From Rhodoferax fermentans (GTDB lineage Bacteria; Pseudomonadota; Gammaproteobacteria; Burkholderiales; Burkholderiaceae_C): a DNA stretch of 64,000 nt. The first letter of the stretch is position 1. Every line of letters starts with the position of its first letter. Both the position numbers and the translations under genes were made by a program. Below, in pieces: positions 58,012 through 64,000 of the stretch. The notes beneath the pieces were generated by a model that searched no databases, had not been told where the DNA came from, and saw only the letters and a list, made by a program, of their open reading frames with translations. The stretch is from NCBI RefSeq assembly GCF_002017865.1, contig NZ_MTJN01000002.1, positions 496,001 through 560,000 of the forward strand. Reading direction: 5' to 3'.

Positions 58012-59616
58012 TTACCCCTGGTAGGCGAGTCTGGTGTTTCTTGACGCCACGGGTACGCGAACTTTGTTTTGAGCAAGCGGCACATAAGCGCGGCGTACAG
58101 CCATAGAAACCCATGCATTAAAAATGCTTGGTCCATAGGTGTTTGAGTTGGTAACTCGAAGTGACGCACTACCGGTGGCCACTGCTGATCCATTTGCCTG
58201 CAAGCTTATTGCTGCTGGAAAACTGGCGCCACTGGAGGCTTGAGCCAGCGCACTAGCCTCCAGCGTCACAGACAAGCTAAGCGCACCACCCGCTGATGCT
58301 TGCACCAATGCATCGGCACCCAGAGGGATGTCTAGCCAAAGCATTGCACTTCCACTGGCTTGGCCCTGGCCAGCGGCTGCAATGGGTTTGCCCACCGACA
58401 GTGCGGCGCTGGCCTGTGCGTTGGCAATGGCTTGCGTGGCCAAAGTGGCAGCACCACCAAATGCCGCAGAGCTGGCGGCCTGGGCCAGGGCCACAGCGGA
58501 AAAGTTGACCGCCAGGGCCAGCGTGGCCGTGCCAGTGGCCTGGGCAGCACCAGCAGCGGCCAGGTTCACCGCGCCGCCTGCAGCGGCCACGTTCAGCGCC
58601 GCACCCCCGGTGACCTGCCCGGCGCCTGCAGCTGCCAGTGGCTTGCCCACCGCTGCCTGACCAGTGGCCAAGGCCTGGGCCAGCGCACCCGCTGCAAATC
58701 TGATTGACAGTTTGACTTGCCCGGTGCTACTGGCCGTGCCGGTGGCAGCAGCAGCTAGGGGCACAGAGTGCGACATGCTGGCCGAGCTGCTGGCCACACT
58801 GAGCGCAGCGCCTGCCAGGTTCACGCCATGCAACAGGGTGGCCGAGGCGCTGGCCTGGCCAGCAGCGTCAGCCCCCAGCAGCACATCCGAGCTGCTGACC
58901 GTGGGCACCCAGATCGTGATTTCTTCGGGCTCGAAGATTTGCCAGGGGTTGTCAGAGAGGGACTTTACCTCGGCATCAGATTTTGCAGTGTTAAAGCAAA
59001 GTGAAATATACCGCCGCCCCTTAAAGTGCCACGGACTTGGGCGCGGGGTGTGTGCACTATTGATGTCCCCAAAAGATACCTCGCCTTTACCCGATGCGCC
59101 GACGAGCGTAAATCCAGCAACATCCAAAGACCCATTTAAAAATAGTCGTGTCTCAGATTCTTTAAACGTGGCAGCTATCGTGTAAGGGTGCGTCGTAGGA
59201 ACGGACAGAAGCCCGTCAAGTACAACCATGTCGCGTGTGTAAGCCGAGGGCTTGCCATTGAATACGCGCAGCCCACGGGTACTACCAGCATAGCCGGAAC
59301 CGTCTCCGCCAAACTCCAACGCAATACACTCTTGTGGGTACCCGCCATCTACCAGGCAAAGCAGCGTCGCGTCTGCGTTTGCGCGCCCTGTTACGACGCT
59401 CTGAACTTGACCAGACGACGATGCATCAACATTCTTGCCTGGCTCTCCGACGCCACTTATCAAAAAACTATTCTGGTAGTTTGGGGATTGAGATATAACC
59501 CTGCCGTTGGCAAACTCACAAGCAACAAATCCAAGCGCCAGCGGGTTATCCAAATCAATCCCGCACGCATCCTGCGGCTGGCTGGTGCGCGGGATTCTGA
59601 CTTTGACAAACGGCAC
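58012..59616 (-). CDS. Phage tail fibre-like protein, LamG-type N-terminus and Ala-rich repeats
   Basis: A 534-residue protein. Residues of about 1-240 form a LamG-like jelly roll (CIALEFGGDGSGYAGSTRGL, YTIAATFKESETRLFLNGSL, RYISLCFNTAKSDAEVKSLS, NPWQIFEPEEITIWVPT). From about 245 to 490 there are at least ten imperfect repeats rich in Ala, each with a short GxAxA... core (GAALSVASSSASMSHSVPLA, AAAGAGQVTGGAALNVAAAG), like stacked beta turns. The C-terminal 45 residues (SNTYGPSIFNAWVSMAVRRA) end in a common tail motif. Likely a receptor-binding fibre; specificity cannot be read from sequence. Confidence 0.65.
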   Translation of the reverse strand: MPFVKVRIPRTSQPQDACGIDLDNPLALGFVACEFANGRVISQSPNYQNSFLISGVGEPGKNVDASSSGQVQSVVTGRANADATLLCLVDGGYPQECIALEFGGDGSGYAGSTRGLRVFNGKPSAYTRDMVVLDGLLSVPTTHPYTIAATFKESETRLFLNGSLDVAGFTLVGASGKGEVSFGDINSAHTPRPSPWHFKGRRYISLCFNTAKSDAEVKSLSDNPWQIFEPEEITIWVPTVSSSDVLLGADAAGQASASATLLHGVNLAGAALSVASSSASMSHSVPLAAAATGTASSTGQVKLSIRFAAGALAQALATGQAAVGKPLAAAGAGQVTGGAALNVAAAGGAVNLAAAGAAQATGTATLALAVNFSAVALAQAASSAAFGGAATLATQAIANAQASAALSVGKPIAAAGQGQASGSAMLWLDIPLGADALVQASAGGALSLSVTLEASALAQASSGASFPAAISLQANGSAVATGSASLRVTNSNTYGPSIFNAWVSMAVRRAYVPLAQNKVRVPVASRNTRLAYQG

Positions 59617-59628
59617 GTCGAGCCCCCG

Positions 59629-60048
59629 TTACTGCGCGCGGTGCGTGGTCATCCGCGCCCGCACGGTGATGCTGCGGGTGGCCGCTTGGGGGCACTGCAC
59701 ACCCAGGCGGTAGCCAGTGGCTCCAGTGCGTACCGGTGCCGACTTGCGGGCCGGGTCCTCACCATTGGTGGAGTAAGTGTCCAGCTGCATCAAGAACTGG
59801 GCGTGTTTGTCGGTGTCGAAATCGGCGCCGCTGTCGCCCAGGATGTCGCCGCTGTGGTAAGCCACGAACACATTGCACACGTCGCCGCTGGCGGGAGTGC
59901 CCGTGTTGTCGGCGCTGACTTGCACGCTGGCTTCAAAATCTTCCACATTGAATGCAACCGGGTCGCTCCAGACGATGCTGGCCGATGCCACTGTGGCGGA
60001 CGCTGCGGCGCTCCAGGTGAGCTGTGTTTCTGGTTTTGTAGAGGCCAT
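59629..60048 (-). CDS. Phage hypothetical structural protein, 139 aa
   Basis: A small beta protein (TWSAAASATVASASIVWSDP, YHSGDILGDSGADFDTDKHA, SITVRARMTTH). Start at 60048 (MASTKPET), since the 13 codons above are out of register with family-like sequence. It sits 12 bp after the tail fibre-like gene. No family recognised; likely a tail component. Confidence 0.55.
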   Translation of the reverse strand: MASTKPETQLTWSAAASATVASASIVWSDPVAFNVEDFEASVQVSADNTGTPASGDVCNVFVAYHSGDILGDSGADFDTDKHAQFLMQLDTYSTNGEDPARKSAPVRTGATGYRLGVQCPQAATRSITVRARMTTHRAQ

Positions 60049-60052
60049 GGCA

Positions 60053-60532
60053 TCAATCCCAAGGTCCGCGCACCGCGCGGGATACATCGGCGGCGGTGAT
60101 CTTGGGCGCGGGCTGCATGGGCAGGTTCAGCACGGCGTCAAGCTCCGCTTGCGTAAATACGTCGGCCTGGGTCCATTGTGCAAACTGGGCACGCAAACCG
60201 ACGTCGCCAAAGTTCACACCTTTGGCATCGTTTTCCAAACGGTTCATCAGTGCCCGGGTGGACCGCGACGATGCGGCCAAGGTGTCAAGCTTGGTCAGGA
60301 TGGCGTCAGGCATGGCCGTGTTGCCAGTGGCCGCCACCAGGTCACTCACAAGGCCCCGGTCTGTCAGCCAGCACTCACCCACAACCGTGCGGCCGGTGTT
60401 GAGGATGTCGGCGATGGCCTGGTCTTTGACCAGCACCTCGGCCGCGCTGATCTTGGGCGCGGCGCTGTTGTGGATGTAGGGCGCACAGTCAGCGCTGGCC
60501 AGGATCTCGGTCAGCAAATCTCGGTAGTTCAT
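60053..60532 (-). CDS. Phage hypothetical protein, 159 aa
   Basis: A helical protein (TEILASADCAPYIHNSAAPK, TRALMNRLENDAKGVNFGDV, QADVFTQAELDAVLNLPM) with no membrane segment. No family recognised. Located between two structural genes in the same operon, so it may be a tail completion or assembly factor. Confidence 0.5.
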   Translation of the reverse strand: MNYRDLLTEILASADCAPYIHNSAAPKISAAEVLVKDQAIADILNTGRTVVGECWLTDRGLVSDLVAATGNTAMPDAILTKLDTLAASSRSTRALMNRLENDAKGVNFGDVGLRAQFAQWTQADVFTQAELDAVLNLPMQPAPKITAADVSRAVRGPWD

Positions 60533-60544
60533 GACGATGTCCGA

Positions 60545-61060
60545 TCAGTTGTCCATCTGAATCGTGAGCGATGCAGCCGGGAAGCTGACGGTGTCACCGG
60601 TGTTGATCGTCTTGCCGATGCTCAACGCGGTGCAAACCAGCATGTTGCCGCTGGACACCGAATCCATCAAACCGATGTGGGTGACCGTGCCCCAGCCTGC
60701 GCTGGGTGTGGCAAAGGTGATGGCGGCATTGTTGGACGTGGTGCCGCTGGTGCCCGAGCTGGCCGTGGTGCTGGCCGCTGCCTGGGTGCCTGCCCAGTTG
60801 ACCAAGCTGGTGGCCAGCCCAGGCCGGGCATACGAGCCGCCCGACACCTCGGTGCCAATAGCCGAGTCGCTGCAGGCTGATGTGAAGAGTGCCACATAGA
60901 CAGTTGTCGGCGCGGTGTAGGCCTGGGCCCGGAACACATGGTCAACCAGCTTGTTTTCCAGGTAATCGGATAAAGCACCGGCCTGCACCACCGGAACCGC
61001 AGCCAGTACCAACGCCAGGCCCAACAGGGCCGAACCAATCCATTTTTTAAACATCTTCAC
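60545..61060 (-). CDS. Phage tail fibre protein with N-terminal signal peptide
   Basis: A 171-residue protein. The first 28 residues (KWIGSALLGLALVLAAVPVV then AxA) look like a Sec signal peptide with cleavage after QA. The rest is the phage tail fibre/knob-like family seen in many podoviruses: LSDYLENKLVDHVFRAQAYT, VYVALFTSACSDSAIGTEVS, GGSYARPGLATSLVNWAG, WGTVTHIGLMDSVSSGNMLV, INTGDTVSFPAASLTIQM. A secreted tail protein is unusual. The start is the ATG at 61060. Confidence 0.7.
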   Translation of the reverse strand: MKMFKKWIGSALLGLALVLAAVPVVQAGALSDYLENKLVDHVFRAQAYTAPTTVYVALFTSACSDSAIGTEVSGGSYARPGLATSLVNWAGTQAAASTTASSGTSGTTSNNAAITFATPSAGWGTVTHIGLMDSVSSGNMLVCTALSIGKTINTGDTVSFPAASLTIQMDN

Positions 61061-61097
61061 AGCTATCTCCTTCAGTAAAAATAAGCTTTTCGCTCAA

Positions 61098-61334
61098 CTA
61101 CAGATCACTCGGCCTTGTGGCGTTGGCAAGCATTTCCCGCCGGGCTGCTCTCGCCTGGGCCTTTTGAATTGGCCTTGTGTACTTGAACCAGCCGTAGACC
61201 TGAATCCCTATCCAGAGTCCAGAAAGAACACCGACAACGATGTTTACGAGACCGGCAAATGTCCCTATGCCAAGCAGTGCAGCAAGCCAGTCAAGGGCGA
61301 CTTTGATCCATGATGTATGCTGGTCGTTGGTCAC
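61098..61334 (-). CDS. Small phage membrane protein, 78 aa
   Basis: Starts from a GTG (MTNDQHTSWIK in practice) just after the adaptor stop (1-bp gap) with hydrophobic segments DWLAALLGIGTFAGLVNIVV and GVLSGLWIGIQVYGWF and a basic tail. The two adjacent hydrophobic stretches could make a holin-like hairpin or a single long helix pair. A longer upstream reading exists but would overlap the adaptor gene by 130 bp. Function unknown. Confidence 0.5.
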   Translation of the reverse strand: MTNDQHTSWIKVALDWLAALLGIGTFAGLVNIVVGVLSGLWIGIQVYGWFKYTRPIQKAQARAARREMLANATRPSDL

Positions 61335-61335
61335 T

Positions 61336-62025
61336 TCACAGCCCTCCGTACGCCACAGACATGCTGTGGCTCTTGTATCTGTTCCACTCGGCCTTGGCCT
61401 GTGCGCAGTAGGCGTTGAACTGCTGCGTGTACTCATCGCGGCGACCCCGGTCAAAGCACTCAGCATCCTGCTTGCCGTAGGCCCGTGCCTTCATCCACAG
61501 CATCAAGTGCTCGTGGTGCTCTTCACCGATCTCGCCAAACTCAAAGCCGGGCTCGACGGTGTCCAGCGGCAGGCGCTGTACGCTGAGCTGTACGGTGTCG
61601 GCGCGGTCTGGGATGCGGACCCAGCGCACCAGGCCACGCGCCGCGTTGCGGTCCATGCCGGTCACCATGTGCGTGACCTTGCCTTGCAGCAAGCTGCGCC
61701 GCTGCGTGTTGAGCTGGCCGTAGTCACTGGTCGTCAGCGTCGGCAAGCCCGCCTCGTTGACGATCTTGAGTTCGGTGCCGTCAGACAGCAGGTATGCGCT
61801 ACGGAACCGGAGAATGAGGGGGCTGACCGCGCTGGTTGGCTGGCCGGGGGCCAGGACCAGGCGGGTCAGCGCTGAGCTGGTGTCGGGAATACCCCCAATA
61901 CGCCGAACGAACATCCTGTACGCATCGTTCATGTAGCCCCAGACCTCGGTGTCGCTCCAGAGGTACGGAGCTGCCGTATCGACCACGTCGCTACGGAACA
62001 GTGCGAGCAGATCGTCGGCGAGCAT
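61336..62025 (-). CDS. Phage head-to-tail adaptor-like protein
   Basis: A 229-residue protein with the sequence pattern of phage adaptor proteins (SU10-type): MLADDLLALFRSDVVDTAAP, YLWSDTEVWGYMNDAYRMFV, LTTSDYGQLNTQRRSLLQG, HEHLMLWMKARAYGKQDAEC. Such proteins join the portal ring to the tail. The start at 62025 (MLADDLL) is chosen because it begins the conserved helix. Ends one base before the GTG of the small membrane protein. Confidence 0.65.
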   Translation of the reverse strand: MLADDLLALFRSDVVDTAAPYLWSDTEVWGYMNDAYRMFVRRIGGIPDTSSALTRLVLAPGQPTSAVSPLILRFRSAYLLSDGTELKIVNEAGLPTLTTSDYGQLNTQRRSLLQGKVTHMVTGMDRNAARGLVRWVRIPDRADTVQLSVQRLPLDTVEPGFEFGEIGEEHHEHLMLWMKARAYGKQDAECFDRGRRDEYTQQFNAYCAQAKAEWNRYKSHSMSVAYGGL

Positions 62026-62027
62026 GG

Positions 62028-62411
62028 CTAGCCAGCCTTCGCCTTGAGGTACTCTTCCCAAAGCTCGTCGCGCTCTTTACCGATCACCTCGTAGCCGAGC
62101 AGCTCTTTCAGGATGCTCAGGTTCGGACGACCGCTGCCGGTGAAGTCACCGCGCTCGTTGCGCGCTTCGAGCTGTGCGAATACCGCCAGTACCTGAGCCG
62201 CGCGTTCTTGGCCAGAAGGGGCCAGCGGCAGCGCCGGTTTGTCAGGGTCCAGCACGTCCTGCTTGGGGCCATCGACGGGCTCAGCACCCAGCGCTGTGAC
62301 CTCCTTCTCCAGCGCCGGGGGCACCCAGGTGGGCATCCCTTTGACGAAGTTGACGATGTGGCCCAAGGTAGAGCGGTGGGTGTAGGTGCGGTTGAGCACG
62401 TAGTCCGGCAT
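62028..62411 (-). CDS. Phage hypothetical protein, 127 aa
   Basis: A 127-residue protein (DYVLNRTYTHRSTLGHIVNF, KGMPTWVPPALEKEVTALGA, ERAAQVLAVFAQLEARNE, SILKELLGYEVIGKERDELW). The C-terminal helix-loop is similar to head-completion or capsid-associated proteins, but I cannot name it. Start at 62411 (MPDYVLN), with the 19 codons above being basic and unlikely. It lies between the adaptor and the decoration-like gene. Confidence 0.5.
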   Translation of the reverse strand: MPDYVLNRTYTHRSTLGHIVNFVKGMPTWVPPALEKEVTALGAEPVDGPKQDVLDPDKPALPLAPSGQERAAQVLAVFAQLEARNERGDFTGSGRPNLSILKELLGYEVIGKERDELWEEYLKAKAG

Positions 62412-62468
62412 GATGGTCTCCAGGAAGGTAAAAAAGAAGCGGGCCGAAGCCCGCTTCAAGGGCGGCAC

Positions 62469-63020
62469 TTAGGAGGCGCTGACCTCGTTGATACGACCGT
62501 CAATCGTGTACATGACACGGACGCGGACGCGGCCAGCAGTGGCGTTACCGGCACCCAGCACCAGGGCCATGCGCAGGTCAAGGCCAGTGGCCGCGTGCGT
62601 GGGCGAGTTGTCGGTGTCTTCCAGCGGCAAGGTCAGCGCAGTGCGAGCTGCGGTCTTGGCGTCGATGGCAGCGGAGTACCAGGAGCCGGTTACCGCGTCA
62701 CCGAACTGCACGGTGGCTGTGGCCGGGCCGACGTAGGCGTTCTCGACGTGGACGTCGCCGCCGATCACCTGGGCGTTGATGGGCAGGGCCAGCACTTCAA
62801 AGTAGCTGGTCTTGCCGCCACCGCCGGTGACGTAGGTGACACCCGACAGCATGCCGTCAGGTTGCACGCCGGAACCAAAGTCAGTCACGTTGGACTTGGG
62901 GTTCTGGTCGACGCTGGCGCCGTTGAGAGCCGACAGGAAGGCTTGCCCGTCGTTGAAGTTGAAGACGTACTCAGCTACCAGGGGGTACTGAGCACCACGG
63001 GTGCGGTTTTTGACTGCCAT
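62469..63020 (-). CDS. Phage virion protein next to capsid, 183 aa
   Basis: A beta-rich protein (PLVAEYVFNFNDGQAFLSAL, TYVTGGGGKTSYFEVLALPI, ATVQFGDAVTGSWYSAAIDA, RVRVMYTIDGRINEVSAS). It follows the major capsid gene by 22 bp. In this position it may be a capsid decoration or stabilisation protein; the family is not recognised. The start at 63020 (MAVKNRTRG) fits a GGAGAA ribosome-binding site. Confidence 0.55.
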   Translation of the reverse strand: MAVKNRTRGAQYPLVAEYVFNFNDGQAFLSALNGASVDQNPKSNVTDFGSGVQPDGMLSGVTYVTGGGGKTSYFEVLALPINAQVIGGDVHVENAYVGPATATVQFGDAVTGSWYSAAIDAKTAARTALTLPLEDTDNSPTHAATGLDLRMALVLGAGNATAGRVRVRVMYTIDGRINEVSAS

Positions 63021-63042
63021 GATGTGTTCTCCTTGAAGCAGA

Positions 63043-64000
63043 TTACTGAGCCGTGTACAAAGAGAGCACACCGAAGTCTTCGGTGGTGCCGCCGCTGTAC
63101 TGGGTGTAGAACTGAGGCTTGAGGAAGCCCAGAATCTTGGCGACCGAGATACCTTGTTGGTTCTCGTAGTCGAAGCCTTCTTCGGTCCAGCTGGGAGCGC
63201 CGAGGTCGGCCATACCCAGCGCTTGGGCACCGCAGAACAGCACCTGGCAACCGTCGATCAAGCCACCGGCACCGTACTTCTGGCCGGAAGGGGTCAGGCG
63301 GGTGTTGGGGATGTGGCGGTACTCATGCAGGTACATGCCGTCGACACGCACCACGTCGCCAGTGAACAGCGGGTTGTCCTCGCCGCGTTGACGCGCCCAG
63401 CGCAAGTTCGACAGGTACTCGGGGTCCAGCTTCAGCTTGGCCATGGCCTGCGGGCTGAGGAAGACGTGATAGACCTCTTCGCCACCCTTGTCCTTGCAAC
63501 CGCGCACGTAGTTGTCCTTGGCGTATGCCTTGGCCTGCACCAGCATGTTGTAGGACGGGGTGTCTGCGACAGCCACCGAGCCGTTGCCGGTGCCCCACTC
63601 CATCAGCTTGGAGGTGCCGTTCCAGCGACCGAAGCGCTTGGAGCTGGGCGCGACCACGTCCTGGGCGAATTCCAGATACGGCAGATCGGAGCCGATGCGA
63701 CCCACGGTGGCGCCCACGGCGCTGAGCTTGGTGCTGTAGGACAGCCCGGCCATCGTCAGGATCGCCAGCTGGTCGACGCGGTCAGACGCCCAGTAGGACA
63801 GCTTGTCGCGGCTGTTTTCGCGGAACTGCACCACGGTCTTCTGATCGGCCATGCGGCCTTCGTTGATGTTGGCGTTACGGATCTGGTCGATCCGAATCAC
63901 CTTGTCGAAGCTGCGCAGCTGCTCTTCATTGCCGCGCAGGGTGCGATCCCCTGCGATACCGTCACCTTCGAGGTCGGTCAGCAAGGTCATCACGGCGCGC
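63043..64000 (-). CDS. Major capsid protein, N4-gp56 family (5' end outside window)
   Basis: The coding frame is open up to the window edge, so the N-terminus is missing; at least 316 residues are seen. The sequence fits the N4-gp56-type capsid family: TDLEGDGIAGDRTLRGNEEQ, QKTVVQFRENSRDKLSYWAS, VYHVFLSPQAMAKLKLDPEY, VRVDGMYLHEYRHIPNTRLT, FCGAQALGMADLGAPSWTEE. HK97-fold capsid proteins of this class assemble the icosahedral head. The ATG at 63993 is an internal Met, not the start. It is the most upstream late gene visible and marks the head module. Confidence 0.85.
   Translation of the reverse strand, partial: RAVMTLLTDLEGDGIAGDRTLRGNEEQLRSFDKVIRIDQIRNANINEGRMADQKTVVQFRENSRDKLSYWASDRVDQLAILTMAGLSYSTKLSAVGATVGRIGSDLPYLEFAQDVVAPSSKRFGRWNGTSKLMEWGTGNGSVAVADTPSYNMLVQAKAYAKDNYVRGCKDKGGEEVYHVFLSPQAMAKLKLDPEYLSNLRWARQRGEDNPLFTGDVVRVDGMYLHEYRHIPNTRLTPSGQKYGAGGLIDGCQVLFCGAQALGMADLGAPSWTEEGFDYENQQGISVAKILGFLKPQFYTQYSGGTTEDFGVLSLYTAQ

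Larger units (their letters stand above)
35791..64000 (-). mobile_element. Podovirus-like prophage, late gene region (continues beyond window)
   Basis: A continuous minus-strand block of virion and lysis genes with short gaps and stop/start overlaps. It includes an N4-gp56-type capsid protein, an adaptor, tail fibres, a Rz/Rz1 pair, GH19 endolysin and a 2587-residue virion protein. The large polyvalent protein recalls those of some podoviruses such as the Bcep22 group. Head genes upstream of the capsid, terminase, replication and repressor genes must lie outside the window, so completeness cannot be judged. Confidence 0.8.

Noticed and set aside
1-64000. CRISPR array
   Set aside because: No array of regularly spaced identical repeats with unique spacers; the iterons and other repeats are too few and lack spacer structure.

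Overview
The window looks like the chromosome of a betaproteobacterium of the order Burkholderiales, probably Comamonadaceae. This is inferred from the high G+C, the housekeeping families at the left end (PgeF, a full-length YcaO, a lipoprotein/VanZ pair) and the sequences of the tRNA-Val, tRNA-Asn and tRNA-His genes. No 16S rRNA or other decisive marker is present.

Region 1 (1-9287) is ordinary backbone: a small membrane protein (partial), pgeF, ycaO, an ABM-fold monooxygenase, an FAH-family hydrolase, a Nudix hydrolase, a DEDDh exonuclease/GIY-YIG fusion, tRNA-Val(CAC), tRNA-Asn(GUU), a lipoprotein, a VanZ protein, an NAD(P)-binding protein, and a decayed second vanZ copy with two amber codons.

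Region 2 (about 9288-35790) is an integrated accessory element of about 26.5 kb. It lies between two copies of the 3' end of a tRNA-His gene, with a 608-aa tyrosine integrase at the right end. It carries a plasmid-type replicon (a TrfA-like initiator followed by an iteron array that looks like oriV), two integrase-like proteins without a catalytic domain, a RelE-type toxin-antitoxin pair, a serine resolvase, an HTH repressor with a perfect operator palindrome, nucleotidyltransferases, a protein phosphatase, a HAD protein and several gene wrecks (umuC, an IS1595 transposase, a truncated unknown gene). The main cargo is a DNA-phosphorothioation (Dnd) module: dndC, a small associated protein, dndD, a gene that appears to fuse a DndE-like domain to an FtsK-type translocase, and convergently the Dnd-associated putative methyltransferase. 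dndD is split by a complete IS5-family element flanked by a TTAG duplication; removing the element and one duplication restores the reading frame exactly.

Region 3 (about 35791-64000, continuing past the window) is the late gene block of a podovirus-like prophage, all on the minus strand. In transcription order it has an N4-gp56-type major capsid protein, an adaptor protein, tail fibre and tail proteins, a lysis cassette (holin candidate, GH19-type endolysin, nested Rz/Rz1), more tail proteins, a 692-aa protein, a 2587-aa polyvalent virion protein and a DUF5856 protein. Two homing endonuclease genes of different families (GIY-YIG and HNH) sit between structural genes. The left end of the prophage abuts the right-hand tRNA-His fragment, so island and prophage appear to be stacked at one tRNA-His target whose intact 5' part should lie to the right of the window.
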